The notes under the pieces were generated by a model. That model saw only the letters and a program-made list of their open reading frames with translations, was not told the DNA's origin and ran no database searches. The translations under genes were made by a program, and so were the position numbers. Positions 43,446 to 52,467 of a stretch of 64,000 bases of DNA are shown here, in pieces. Position 1 is the stretch's first letter; the number at the start of each line of letters is the position of its first letter. The stretch is from Thermicanus aegyptius DSM 12793 (GTDB lineage Bacteria; Bacillota; Bacilli; Thermicanales; Thermicanaceae): NCBI RefSeq assembly GCF_000510645.1, contig NZ_KI783301.1, positions 565,104-629,103 of the forward strand, read 5' to 3'.

Positions 43446-44366
43446 ATGGAACCGGTCCTACAGTTCAAAAATGTAACGAAGCGCATCGGAGGGAAGGTGA
43501 TCATCGATCATCTCTCCTTTGAAGTTTATCCCGGGGAGATTTTCGGGTTTCTCGGGCCGAACGGCGCCGGGAAGACGACCACGATCCGCATGCTGGTCGG
43601 GCTTATGTCGTTGACGGAAGGGGAGATTCTCATCCACGGGAAAAGCATTACGACGCAGTTTGAGAAAGCCATCGCCCATGTGGGTGGGATCGTCGAGAAT
43701 CCGGAGATGTACAAATTTTTAACCGGGCATCAGAACCTGGTCCATTACGCCAGAATGGGGAAAGGGATTTCCAGGGAGCGCATCGACGAGGTGGTCCGTC
43801 TCGTGGGGCTTACGCACCGCATTCATGAGAAGGTAAAGACCTATTCCCTCGGGATGCGCCAGCGTCTGGGACTCGCCCAGGCTCTGCTTCATAAGCCGTC
43901 CCTCCTCGTCTTGGATGAACCGACCAATGGCCTTGATCCGGCAGGGATTCGGGAAGTGAGGGATTATCTGAAAAAATTAGCCCATGAGGAAGGGGTTGCC
44001 GTGTTCGTCTCCAGTCATATTTTATCCGAGATGGAGCTCATGTGTGACCGGATCGGCATCATTCAGCAGGGGAGACTGATCGACGTCCGGAAGGTTCATG
44101 ATATGGTCCAAGGGGATAAGGAGCTTGAAGTGATCTTTCAGGTGGAGCCGGAAAAGAAAGCAGAAGAGCTCCTTCGGCACTATGATCCCTCCCTTTCGTT
44201 TGCCCTGGGGGAAGAGGGGCTTCGCATCCGGCTTGCGAGGGAGAGAATTCCCGATCTGGTTGCCTTCCTTGTCAGCCGGGGGATCCGGATCTATGGGATT
44301 CGGACGGCCGTTCAGAGCCTGGAAGAGAAATTCTTGGAACTTACGGGAGGGAACCAAATTGTTTAA
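43446..44366 (+). CDS. ABC-2 type exporter, ATP-binding subunit (second copy)
   Basis: 306 residues. Walker A GPNGAGKTT, signature YSLGMRQRLGLAQ, Walker B LLVLDEPTNGLDP, H-loop SSHILSE, and the same C-terminal accessory region as the ATPase at 16852; long identical stretches such as GEIFGFLGPNGAGKTTTIR show the two are paralogues. The ATG at 43446 is used, with GGGAG 11 nt upstream and GGAGG adjacent; ribosome spacing is unusual. It follows liaR by 110 nt and may belong to the envelope-stress regulon. Substrate unknown. Confidence 0.88.
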   Translation: MEPVLQFKNVTKRIGGKVIIDHLSFEVYPGEIFGFLGPNGAGKTTTIRMLVGLMSLTEGEILIHGKSITTQFEKAIAHVGGIVENPEMYKFLTGHQNLVHYARMGKGISRERIDEVVRLVGLTHRIHEKVKTYSLGMRQRLGLAQALLHKPSLLVLDEPTNGLDPAGIREVRDYLKKLAHEEGVAVFVSSHILSEMELMCDRIGIIQQGRLIDVRKVHDMVQGDKELEVIFQVEPEKKAEELLRHYDPSLSFALGEEGLRIRLARERIPDLVAFLVSRGIRIYGIRTAVQSLEEKFLELTGGNQIV

Positions 44367-45303
44367 CCTCATTCTGAACGAGAATATGAAGATTTATCGC
44401 CGTGTCAGCACATGGATGATGATCGTTCTCCTCTTGGCAGCCGTCTTGGGATTTTCCTTCTTGATAAAGAACCAAATGGAAAGAGAGAACGAAGCCGATT
44501 GGAAGAGCCGGATCGCGGCAAGTACGGAGGGATTGAAGAAAGCTCTGGCCGCCGAGCCGAATCTTCCAAAGCAAAGCCGGGACCGGATGGAAAAAATGAT
44601 CGCGATAAACGAATATCGTCTGGAGAACGACATCCCTCCCGCAACGCCTAAATCGGTATGGGGATTTATGGATTTCAGCTCCAATCTGGTCAGTCTCATC
44701 ACCTTGTTTACCATTATTTTAGCCGGAGGGATCGTGGCGAGTGAATTTACCTGGGGAACGATTAAGCTGCTTCTCATTCGTCCGGTAAGCCGGGCCAAGA
44801 TTCTCCTCTCCAAATACCTCTCAACCCTTCTTTTTTCCCTTTTCCTTCTTTTCCTCCTCTTTCTTTCCTCTTTTTTGGTGGGAATCCTCTTTTTTGGGAC
44901 GGGAGGCTTATCGGTTCCCTACCTGGCTTATTGGAATGGTAAAGTGGTGGAGGTAAACATGGCCCTTCATGTCTTGAGCCTATACGGATTGAGCAGTGTG
45001 GACCTTCTCATGATGAGCACCTTTGCGTTCATGATCTCCACCATCTTCCGGAACAATTCGTTAGCCATCGGCCTATCCATCTTCCTCATGTTTACCGGTT
45101 CAACCATCGTCGCCGCATTAAGCCGATACGGCTGGGTGAAATATATACTCTTTGCCAATACCGATCTACGCCAATATTTTGACGGGACTCCCCTTGTCGA
45201 GGGGATGACGCTCTCTTTTTCCATCACGGTCCTCCTCGCCTATTTCCTGATCTTTCATCTCCTTTCCTGGATTCTCTTTATGAAGAGGGATGTGGCCGCA
45301 TAG
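44359..45303 (+). CDS. ABC-2 type exporter, permease subunit (second copy)
   Basis: About 314 residues, six membrane segments with the first at residues 18-36 and a long external loop after it. ASEFTWGTIKLLLIRPVSRAK is the same family motif as in the permease at 17759, and both end with a similar LTGF/TRQDMF-like tail. The TTG at 44359 follows GGGAGGGAAC and overlaps the ATPase stop; an ATG at 44386 is an alternative. Works with the ATPase at 43446. Confidence 0.86.
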   Translation: MFNLILNENMKIYRRVSTWMMIVLLLAAVLGFSFLIKNQMERENEADWKSRIAASTEGLKKALAAEPNLPKQSRDRMEKMIAINEYRLENDIPPATPKSVWGFMDFSSNLVSLITLFTIILAGGIVASEFTWGTIKLLLIRPVSRAKILLSKYLSTLLFSLFLLFLLFLSSFLVGILFFGTGGLSVPYLAYWNGKVVEVNMALHVLSLYGLSSVDLLMMSTFAFMISTIFRNNSLAIGLSIFLMFTGSTIVAALSRYGWVKYILFANTDLRQYFDGTPLVEGMTLSFSITVLLAYFLIFHLLSWILFMKRDVAA

Positions 45304-45336
45304 TTTGTGGTGGATTTCATGAATCAATACCATCAA

Positions 45337-45366
45337 AAGACTGCCATGAGGATGGTGGTCTTTTTT
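45337..45366 (+). terminator. Intrinsic terminator after the second exporter
   Basis: AAGACTGCCAT (45337-45347) pairs over 11 bp (two G-U) with ATGGTGGTCTT (45352-45362), loop GAGG, followed by six Ts. Confidence 0.9.
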
Positions 45367-45464
45367 CAATTTGATAAGAGATTTATAAAACTTTACCTGT
45401 TGAGAAGGTCTTTTTCCGTAAACGTTGAATACTCTTTTTAGAAAGCCTTTTTTGGAGGTTGTGA

Positions 45465-46385
45465 ATGGAACCGGATTTTAGCGTTTATTCCCTGGATGAG
45501 GCCATGCAGGAGATGGATGATTTAAGCTGGGATTTTCCACGGTGTCTCAGGATCGAAGAGATTGGCCACTCTGTAAAGGGTTATCCCATCTTTTGCATCA
45601 TTTTGGGCAGGGGAAGGGATCATATCCAGATCAGCGGAACCCATCATGCGAGGGAGTGGATCACCACCTGGCTTATCCTCCGCATGATTCGGGAGTATGC
45701 ATCGGCCTTGGAGGAGAAGAAGGCATTGATGGGATATGATCTCTCCTCCCTCCTAACCGCATTCTCCTTCCACTTTATCCCGGTGGTCAATCCCGATGGC
45801 TACCTCCTTGCGACCGAGGGGTGGGAAAAAGCGGGGTTATCGTACGAAGCTTACCGACGCATGGCGGATGTGAGTGGAATTGATGACCGATATTGGCTAT
45901 GGAAAGCCAATCTACGCGGGGTAGACCTTAACCGGCAATACGATATGAACTGGGAGAGGATTCGCAATAGTCCAAATTACCCGGCGGCAATGAATTACAA
46001 AGGGCGTGAACCATACTCGGAGCCGGAAGTGGAGGCGATGTTGCGGCGAACCACGGAGGTGCTGCCGCTGGCGGTGTTGGCCTACCATACCGCAGGGGAG
46101 GAGATTTACTGGTACCATGGCCAAAGCGGGAAGGCGAAGGAGAGGGATGGAATCTTGGCCAAAGAATTGGCAAAGAAATTAGGCTACCGCCTCGTCGGCG
46201 AGGAAAAAGAGGTGGCGGGAGGATATGCCGATTGGTTTGTTGACCTCTATAAACGTCCGGGATTTACCATTGAAGTGGGACGTGAGCCTCATCCCGTCGA
46301 TCTTACCCAGGGGGAGAGGATCTGGGAGGAGAATAAAGAAGGCCCTCTCTATCTCCTCTCCCAATGGGTGAATCTATCCTCTTAA
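45465..46385 (+). CDS. M14-family zinc carboxypeptidase
   Basis: 306 residues, no signal peptide. Zinc ligands are HHAREW (H-x-x-E) near residue 64 and the His in LAYHTAGEEIYWY near residue 207; the substrate-binding region is VNPDGYLLAT and RGVDLNRQYDMNW; the catalytic Glu is in GFTIEVG near residue 268. The layout resembles the cytosolic gamma-D-glutamyl-(L)-meso-diaminopimelate peptidases of Bacilli, so cell-wall peptide recycling or spore peptidoglycan work is plausible. TTGGAGG precedes the ATG. Its end overlaps the convergent metal ATPase by 12 nt. Confidence 0.85.
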   Translation: MEPDFSVYSLDEAMQEMDDLSWDFPRCLRIEEIGHSVKGYPIFCIILGRGRDHIQISGTHHAREWITTWLILRMIREYASALEEKKALMGYDLSSLLTAFSFHFIPVVNPDGYLLATEGWEKAGLSYEAYRRMADVSGIDDRYWLWKANLRGVDLNRQYDMNWERIRNSPNYPAAMNYKGREPYSEPEVEAMLRRTTEVLPLAVLAYHTAGEEIYWYHGQSGKAKERDGILAKELAKKLGYRLVGEEKEVAGGYADWFVDLYKRPGFTIEVGREPHPVDLTQGERIWEENKEGPLYLLSQWVNLSS

Positions 46386-48326
46386 AAGACGAAGTCCATT
46401 TAAGATCACAAGAATGGTGCTCCCTTCGTGTCCGATCACTCCCAGTGGGAGGGGAAGGGAAGCTCCGAAATTGGCCGAGATGAGAAGAAGAATGACCGAG
46501 ATGGAAAAAAAGATGTTTTCTTTTAGGATACGTCCTGCCCTCTGCCCTAATTTCATCGCGTAAGGGAGGCGGGAGAGTTGATCATTCATCAGCACGATGT
46601 CTGCCGTCTCCAGGGCAACGTCGCTTCCCACCGCCCCCATGGCGATGCCGACATTGGCCGTGGCAAGAGCGGGGGCATCGTTTACCCCATCCCCGACCAT
46701 GGTCACATGGCCGTATCTCTTTTTTAAGTCCTTAATGATTTCCGCTTTATTCTGAGGGAGGAGTTCCGCATAGACGAGGTCGACGCCCGCCTCTTTGGCG
46801 ATGCTTTCTGCGGTGGTGCGATGATCCCCGGTCAGCATGGCCACTTTGACCCCCAATTTCTTCAGGCGCTCAATGCTCTCTCCGGCTTCGGGCCGGAGGG
46901 TATCTCTTAAGGCGACAACTCCCATCACCTTTCCCGAGATCTCCAGCAGGATGACGGTCTTCCCTTCAAGCTCCAAACGCTCCAAGGCGGGCAACCAAAC
47001 ATTTCCCTCCTCCGGTTCAATAAATTTTCGATTCCCCACCCGCCAAACTTCATCTCCAAAAATCGCCTCCACTCCGCGGCCGGTAACGGCCTTTAATTCT
47101 TTGGGACGCTCCAGCGGCAGGTGAAGTTTTTGGGCTTTTGCCACCACCGCCTTCGCGATGGGGTGTTCGGAAAGGGTTTCTACGGAAGCGGTGAGGCGAA
47201 GAAGTTCCATCTCCGTGATGCCATCCGCAGGAATCAGGTCGGTAATTTCCGGTTTTCCATGGGTGATGGTTCCGGTCTTATCAAAGGCGATCACTTTTGT
47301 GGCGGAGAGGTTTTCCAGATGGGCGCCTCCTTTAAACAGGATCCCTTTTCTCGCTCCGTTAGAGATGGCGGAGAGCATGGCGGGTGTTACAGAGGCGACC
47401 AATGCGCACGGGGAAGCCACCACCATGAAAACCATCGCTTTATACAGGGACTCGTTCCATGACCACCCGAAGAAATAAGGAGGGAGGAAGAGGAGAAACA
47501 GGGTGATTCCCAAAACGGAATAGACGTAAAAGGATTCAAACCGCTCAATAAATCGTTGGGAAGGAGGCATTTCATTTTCCGCCGCTTTAACCAGCTGGAT
47601 AATGCGGGAGAAGAGGGTGCTCTCACTTCGCGCCGTCACTTCCAAAAGAATCGCCCCCTCTCCGTTTAAAGTCCCTCCAAAGACCTCGTCCCCCACGCTC
47701 CGCTCTACGGGGATGGACTCTCCGGTAATGGATGACTGGTCGATGCTCGTATTTCCCTTCACAATTTTCCCATCGATGGGCACTCTCTCTCCAGGGCGGA
47801 CGAGGATGGTGTCTCCAAGCTTTAATTCTTCAATTCTTACGGTACGTTCCTCACCATTCATATAAAGAGTGGCCACTTCCGGTGCGAGACTCATCAAGGA
47901 GGTTAGGTCCTTACGGCTTTTTGCCAACGTATAAGTTTCCAAGGCACCGCTTACGGCGAAAATGAAGATCAGAACGGCCCCTTCCATCCAATACCCAATG
48001 ACGGCGGCTCCGATGGCAGCCAGAATCATGAGCAGGTTCACATCCAGTTTTTTCTCTTGGACAAGGCTTAGGATTCCCTCTCTTCCCTTCATAAATCCTC
48101 CGCATAGGAAAGCGATCAAGTAGATGAAATGATCCAGGGGGGATATCCCTGCTCTTTCTAAAAAATAAGCGATCAGAATCAGTGCTCCGCTCAGGAGAGC
48201 GGCGACCATTTCCCCGTGGTAGAGGAGCTTTGGCAAAGGTTTCTCCCGCAGTAAGCGCCCTTTTTTCTCAGGACAATGGGGACCGTTTTTCTCTGCAATG
48301 CTTACATCAGGGTTTGAGTCCATCAT
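46374..48326 (-). CDS. P1B-4-type heavy-metal ATPase (ZosA/PfeT-like)
   Basis: 650 residues, P-type ATPase with eight or fewer membrane segments and no N-terminal metal-binding domain. The metal-site motif is ASPCALVASVTPAM, the phosphorylation site FDKTGTITHGKPE, the actuator loop SSITGESIPV, the hinge GDGVNDAPALATANVGIAMG, and the last segment carries HEGSTILVILNGLRLL. SPC plus HEGST marks the P1B-4 group, which exports Fe(II), Co(II) or Zn(II). Fur-like boxes upstream favour iron. AAGGAGAG precedes the ATG. In B. subtilis the PfeT/ZosA relative is controlled by PerR and Fur. Confidence 0.9.
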   Translation of the reverse strand: MMDSNPDVSIAEKNGPHCPEKKGRLLREKPLPKLLYHGEMVAALLSGALILIAYFLERAGISPLDHFIYLIAFLCGGFMKGREGILSLVQEKKLDVNLLMILAAIGAAVIGYWMEGAVLIFIFAVSGALETYTLAKSRKDLTSLMSLAPEVATLYMNGEERTVRIEELKLGDTILVRPGERVPIDGKIVKGNTSIDQSSITGESIPVERSVGDEVFGGTLNGEGAILLEVTARSESTLFSRIIQLVKAAENEMPPSQRFIERFESFYVYSVLGITLFLLFLPPYFFGWSWNESLYKAMVFMVVASPCALVASVTPAMLSAISNGARKGILFKGGAHLENLSATKVIAFDKTGTITHGKPEITDLIPADGITEMELLRLTASVETLSEHPIAKAVVAKAQKLHLPLERPKELKAVTGRGVEAIFGDEVWRVGNRKFIEPEEGNVWLPALERLELEGKTVILLEISGKVMGVVALRDTLRPEAGESIERLKKLGVKVAMLTGDHRTTAESIAKEAGVDLVYAELLPQNKAEIIKDLKKRYGHVTMVGDGVNDAPALATANVGIAMGAVGSDVALETADIVLMNDQLSRLPYAMKLGQRAGRILKENIFFSISVILLLISANFGASLPLPLGVIGHEGSTILVILNGLRLLRG

Positions 48327-48351
48327 GATCTCTCCTTTCTGGATTTTTTAT

Positions 48352-48448
48352 TGAGAATGAGTCTCATCATTTCTCCCCTTTACAAGCGAATGGCTGCCTG
48401 CAATTCCAGGCAGCGCAAGGTTTTCAACTAATATGATAATGAATATCA
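48352..48448 (-). promoter_or_regulatory. Two Fur-like 7-1-7 boxes before the metal ATPase
   Basis: TGAGAAT-G-AGTCTCA (48352-48366) and TGATAAT-G-AATATCA (48434-48448) each match the 7-1-7 Fur inverted repeat TGATAATnATTATCA closely; each has one mismatch in its own symmetry. Both lie downstream of the promoter, in the 5' leader, compatible with repression. Fur, Zur or PerR could be the binder. Confidence 0.6.
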
Positions 48449-48496
48449 TTTAGTTTACCTCTTCTAATCAATTTTTATTGTACCAACTTATTTAAA

Positions 48497-48525
48497 ATTA
48501 TATTAAATAAGTATCGGTTTGTAAA
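48497..48525 (-). promoter_or_regulatory. SigA-type promoter of the metal ATPase
   Basis: On the minus strand TTTACA (48525-48520) and TATAAT (48502-48497) have a 17-nt spacer. An AT-rich PerR-like 7-1-7 repeat (TTAAAAT-T-ATATTAA, 48492-48506) overlaps the -10, with three departures from the PerR consensus. Confidence 0.7.
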
Positions 48526-48617
48526 GCCCGTATTTCTTGTATCGATTGGAAGGATGAGAGTCTCTTTTTTTGAGGATGAAATGAACAACGGTCACTAGTG
48601 CCATTATGGAGGGAAGC

Positions 48618-48645
48618 AAAAAAAAACAGGCCGTTGCCGACCTGT
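48618..48645 (-). terminator. Intrinsic terminator of the MsmX gene
   Basis: On the minus strand ACAGGTCG and CGGCCTGT form an 8-bp stem closed by a GCAA tetraloop (48645-48626), followed by eight Ts (48625-48618). Confidence 0.9.
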
Positions 48646-48718
48646 CCATGATCTATGATCTATGCGTATAAAGGGGGTGATGAAAAGCGTAATCGATAAG
48701 GATGGATGAACGGGAGAT

Positions 48719-49816
48719 TTATCGGATCGTTTTTTCCGTTTCGGCATCAAAGAAATGAATCTTCTCAGGATCCAGGTAAAGGGTTACTTTATCTCCCAGA
48801 TTGGGTGAGAAGTGGGGTTCGACCCGGGCGATCACTTCCGTCTTTTCATCGCCGGACATGTAGAGGTACTTCTCCGATCCCATGTTTTCAACCACCTGTA
48901 CGGTGGCGGTAAAGGCGGTGTCGGGAGCCCCTTCGCTTAAAATATCCTGGGGACGGATTCCCAAAACAACGTTTTTGCCGATATAGTTCTGATTTCGGAG
49001 GACGGATACTTTTTTCTCCGGTACTGCGATTTTGATAAATTCATCCTTAAAAAAGAGCTTTTCCCCTTCTTCAACCACCACGCCGCGGATGAAGTTCATG
49101 GAAGGAGATCCGATAAATCCGGCGACGAACATATTATCCGGATGATGATAGATCTCATCAGGGGAACCATTTTGCTGGATTACACCGTCCTTCATGACGA
49201 CGATCCGGTCCCCCATGGTCATGGCTTCCGTTTGATCATGGGTAACGTAGATGGTGGTGGCGTGAAGACGCTCGTGAAGTTTGCTGATCTCTGCCCTCAT
49301 CTGCACCCGAAGCTTGGCGTCCAAGTTGGAGAGGGGTTCGTCCATGAGGAAGACTTGAGGCTCTCGGACGATGGCTCGTCCTAAGGCGACCCGCTGGCGC
49401 TGACCACCGGAGAGTGCCTTGGGTTTCCTATCGAGGAGGTGCTCGATATCCAGGATTTTGGCCGCTTCGTGAACCCGTTTCTTAATATCTTCTTTCTTAA
49501 ATTTGCGCAGTTTTAAACCGAAAGCCATGTTATCGTAAACCGTCATATGGGGATAAAGGGCATAGTTCTGGAAAACCATAGCGATGTCCCGGTCTTTCGG
49601 GGCTACATTATTTACCAACCGATCCCCGATATATAATTCACCTTCGCTAATCTCTTCCAAGCCTGCGATCATTCGCAACGTGGTCGATTTTCCGCAACCG
49701 GAGGGACCGACCAAAACCACAAACTCCCGGTTTTTAATCTCCAGGTTTATATTCTTGACCGCTTCAAACCCGTTCGGATAGCGCTTAGTAACATTTTTTA
49801 GGGTGACGCCTGCCAT
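48719..49816 (-). CDS. msmX: Sugar ABC transporter ATPase, MsmX/UgpC type
   Basis: 365 residues. ATPase domain with Walker A GPSGCGKSTT, signature LSGGQRQRVALGRA, Walker B LMDEPLSNLD and the H-loop in YVTHDQTEAM; then the TOBE/OB-fold regulatory domain (residues 240-365) with VVLGIRPQDIL. MsmX-type ATPases energise several CUT1 sugar importers at once. It is a lone gene here, which fits that multitask role, and the galactoside importer at 1.1-4.3 kb lacks an ATPase. The ATG at 49816 follows AGGAGGAAGG; the longer frame upstream is not coding. Confidence 0.93.
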   Translation of the reverse strand: MAGVTLKNVTKRYPNGFEAVKNINLEIKNREFVVLVGPSGCGKSTTLRMIAGLEEISEGELYIGDRLVNNVAPKDRDIAMVFQNYALYPHMTVYDNMAFGLKLRKFKKEDIKKRVHEAAKILDIEHLLDRKPKALSGGQRQRVALGRAIVREPQVFLMDEPLSNLDAKLRVQMRAEISKLHERLHATTIYVTHDQTEAMTMGDRIVVMKDGVIQQNGSPDEIYHHPDNMFVAGFIGSPSMNFIRGVVVEEGEKLFFKDEFIKIAVPEKKVSVLRNQNYIGKNVVLGIRPQDILSEGAPDTAFTATVQVVENMGSEKYLYMSGDEKTEVIARVEPHFSPNLGDKVTLYLDPEKIHFFDAETEKTIR

Positions 49817-49931
49817 TTTCCTTCCTCCTTTTTTCAAGAAAGCGATCCATTTATCTTCAGTATATAAGAGGAAGGTCGGTTCATCTATAGCCATCTTGTA
49901 CAAATCTTATCCTTTTCATTTGGGCAGTTTG

Positions 49932-50960
49932 CTACTCCTCAGCTTTGGGGTGAAGGAGGAGGTAAAGCTTTAACAGGAATGCTTCCTCAAAGTTCCGGGG
50001 ATCGAGTCCCGTCTCCGATCGGATCCGCTCCAAACGGTAATTTAACGTGTTTCGGTGTACATATAGTTCTTTGGCGGCCTGGGAGAGGTTAAGATGTGAG
50101 CGGAAGAAGACTCGAAGGACCTCTTCCCATTCATGTTCCTGCAACAGTTGAAAGTTCCCTTTCATCGAAAAAAGTTTTTCTAATTGATCTTTTTGCTGTG
50201 GGGTGAGGGAATAGGCAAGGAATTCGGCGATCAGGTCCCATGGAGCGAGGGGCTCCTGTCTGCCTTTGAGAAGAGGGAAAAGTTGGATGGCATGGAATAA
50301 ATCCCTTGTCTCCTTATGCAATTTCTCGGGCGTATAGAAAAGATCATGGTAGATGAGCTGGATCGGGCTGCCTAATTCATTCTGGAATAGATCGTAAAGC
50401 CCCATCATCCAGTCTTTCCGGTCCCCTTTTTCTGTGAGAAAAGAATCAACCGGGATGAGAGCGAGAATTTTCCCGGCATCTAGGGAGATGACCAAACTTT
50501 CCCGGGAGGCGTAGGAGAAGAAGAGTTCCTTTATTTCTTTCATCTCTTTTTTTTCGTTTTTCGCTTCCGGAAGAAGGAGAAGAATGGGGAAATGTCCCAG
50601 ATTCCAATCGAGCAACGATGAGACGGAAAGCGGGAGAGGGTCCGGTGTTGCATGGGATAAGGAAGAAATCAACCACTCTTTGAGCAAATCTTCTACGTTT
50701 TTTTTCCGTTGAGGCATCTCATCACGGCTCCATGCTTCCGACAGGAGGTGAAGGAGTCCACGCTCCCTGTCGCTGAGGGGTCCGCTACAATAAGCGATGA
50801 CCGGTTTTCCTTCGCTGATTCCCAGGATGAGCTTCTCTCCTCCTGAAATCTCTTCCCCTGAAGAGGATCGAGCCTCTCGATCATCCACAATCTTCCATTC
50901 ACAGGAGTGGTCAAACCATGTTTGTAATTTTTCCAGCCTTTCTTTGATGTGTTTTTCCAT
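49932..50960 (-). CDS. PucR/CdaR-family transcriptional regulator
   Basis: 342 residues. The C-terminal 60 residues form the PucR helix-turn-helix: SHLNLSQAAKELYVHRNTLN, then YRLERIRSETGLDP. The N-terminal part has no recognisable GAF or purine-catabolism domain but contains a GGDEF-like alpha/beta region (LVISLDAGKILALIPVDS), as in CdaR-type regulators. The ATG at 50960 has GGGGG upstream. It is divergent from the NhaC operon; an inverted repeat at 51030-51043 overlaps the -35 box there. It may control that operon; the signal is unknown. Confidence 0.82.
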   Translation of the reverse strand: MEKHIKERLEKLQTWFDHSCEWKIVDDREARSSSGEEISGGEKLILGISEGKPVIAYCSGPLSDRERGLLHLLSEAWSRDEMPQRKKNVEDLLKEWLISSLSHATPDPLPLSVSSLLDWNLGHFPILLLLPEAKNEKKEMKEIKELFFSYASRESLVISLDAGKILALIPVDSFLTEKGDRKDWMMGLYDLFQNELGSPIQLIYHDLFYTPEKLHKETRDLFHAIQLFPLLKGRQEPLAPWDLIAEFLAYSLTPQQKDQLEKLFSMKGNFQLLQEHEWEEVLRVFFRSHLNLSQAAKELYVHRNTLNYRLERIRSETGLDPRNFEEAFLLKLYLLLHPKAEE

Positions 50961-51030
50961 AAAAACCCCCAACCGATCTGGATTGAATCTATTTTACCAT
51001 AATTGTCCTAATCGGGTATGTTTGCATAAG

Positions 51031-51059
51031 TTGCACGGGCAACGAAGTACGGGTATATC
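51031..51059 (+). promoter_or_regulatory. Promoter of the nhaC operon with overlapping inverted repeat
   Basis: TTGCAC (51031-51036), 17-nt spacer, TATATC (51054-51059), about 60 nt before the nhaC start. GTTGC-ACGG-GCAAC (51030-51043) overlaps the -35 and is a candidate operator for the divergent PucR-type regulator. Confidence 0.6.
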
Positions 51060-51120
51060 CTCACCTCCGGAAAAAGATGATAAAATAAGCAAAGAAGTGA
51101 ACGATTGGGATGGATCATAG

Positions 51121-52467
51121 ATGACCGAAGGCAGAGCGCTCTTCCTTGTTTTTCTTATGACAGCAGCAGGTTTTGCAGTTTCAACCTTTTTTCATGTCCC
51201 CCTCTATGTCGGGTTTTTCGTTGGGTTGATTACTTTAACGGTGGTTCTCAGAACAATGGGGATGGGTAAAGAATCCCTTTTTCGCGCGGCCTTGTCGGGG
51301 GTAAAGAGAACACAAGAGGTTCTCATCATCATGCTTTTGATCGGTGCCTTAATTCCCGCTTGGATGCTTAGCGGAACAATCCCGATTCTTCTCATCGGTG
51401 CTTTTCAACTGATTTCACCCCATTTTTTTTTGGTAAGCTCTTTTCTGATCGCCGGTGTCGTTTCTATGATATTGGGCACCGCCCTTGGGACCTTATCTAC
51501 AGTGGGAATTCCTTTAATGGGCATGGCTCACGGACTAGGAGTTTCGGAGGGAATGGTGGCGGGAGCCCTTCTTTCCGGCGCGTTGATCGGTGATCGAACT
51601 TCTCCTTTTTCCAGTGCCTTCCATCTTTTGGCCAATGCAACGGAACTTAATCCATGGGAGCAATGGAGAACCCTTCTTCCTACGCTTCTAAGCGCAGGGT
51701 TCGTAAGCTTTTTTCTTTTTTTTCTCCTCGATCTTTGGTACGGAGGTCAATTTTCTCCCACCGGGGTGAGTTGGATGGCAGCACTGCAACCTCTGGTACG
51801 GCATCCTTTCTTTTCTCTTCTACCGGTTTTCCTCTTTGTTCCGGCTATTTTACTCCGCTTACCCATCAAGTGGGCTTTTCTCCTCACCATTTTTAGCAGT
51901 TTCCCGATTTCTCTTGTGAATCGACCTCTTGAGATGGAAGAATGGTTCTCTCGGTTATGGGAAGGGGCAAGTCTGATCCCGGCGATCCCTGGAGGGGGGA
52001 TGAAGGGGATGATCAACCTGCTGATCTTCATCGCTTTGACCGGAGTTTTCAGCGGGATGCTCGAGGCGAGTCAACTTTTACACAAACCGTTGGAGAAAGC
52101 CTTTACAGAAGCGGATTCATTGATCCGTTATACGGGAAAGACCTTATTTTTTTCGATTTTCCTTACCCTCTTTGCTGGGAACCAAGCCCTTCCGGTTTTA
52201 TTGCTCGGTAGACATTTAACCCCCGTCTGGAGGCGCAGTTTCTCAGTGCGACAGCTTGCGAGAGTCATTGCGGATAGCGCCATCCCGCTCTCCGCCCTCG
52301 TTCCGTGGAATATCTTTGCCATCCTTTCTGCCGGCATCTTAGGGGTAAAAACGGTGCAGTACCTTCCCTTTGCCTTTTTTCTCTGGGTGATTCCCCTCAT
52401 GACCCTCTTTTATTCTCGATTAGAGAGCGATCGGGCAGGCAAGGAACGAAAGGTGATCTTTCGATGA
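51121..52467 (+). CDS. nhaC: NhaC-family Na+/H+ antiporter
   Basis: 448 residues with about 11 or 12 membrane segments. The conserved NhaC region is GALLSGALIGDRTSPFSSAF with the Asp in the membrane centre, preceded by LGTLSTVGIPLMGMA; the second half has AGNQALPVLLLGRHL. It exchanges sodium (or malate/lactate in some relatives) for protons. GGGATGG precedes the ATG. It overlaps the lipoprotein gene by 4 nt, so the antiporter and the downstream sensor genes are one operon. Confidence 0.87.
   Translation: MTEGRALFLVFLMTAAGFAVSTFFHVPLYVGFFVGLITLTVVLRTMGMGKESLFRAALSGVKRTQEVLIIMLLIGALIPAWMLSGTIPILLIGAFQLISPHFFLVSSFLIAGVVSMILGTALGTLSTVGIPLMGMAHGLGVSEGMVAGALLSGALIGDRTSPFSSAFHLLANATELNPWEQWRTLLPTLLSAGFVSFFLFFLLDLWYGGQFSPTGVSWMAALQPLVRHPFFSLLPVFLFVPAILLRLPIKWAFLLTIFSSFPISLVNRPLEMEEWFSRLWEGASLIPAIPGGGMKGMINLLIFIALTGVFSGMLEASQLLHKPLEKAFTEADSLIRYTGKTLFFSIFLTLFAGNQALPVLLLGRHLTPVWRRSFSVRQLARVIADSAIPLSALVPWNIFAILSAGILGVKTVQYLPFAFFLWVIPLMTLFYSRLESDRAGKERKVIFR

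Larger units (their letters stand above)
48327..48718. other. Regulatory intergenic region between metal ATPase and MsmX genes
   Basis: 392 nt. From right to left it holds the minus-strand terminator of the MsmX gene (48618-48645), the metal ATPase promoter (48497-48525) and two Fur-like boxes (48434-48448, 48352-48366). The rest is AT-rich. No gene is seen. Confidence 0.65.
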
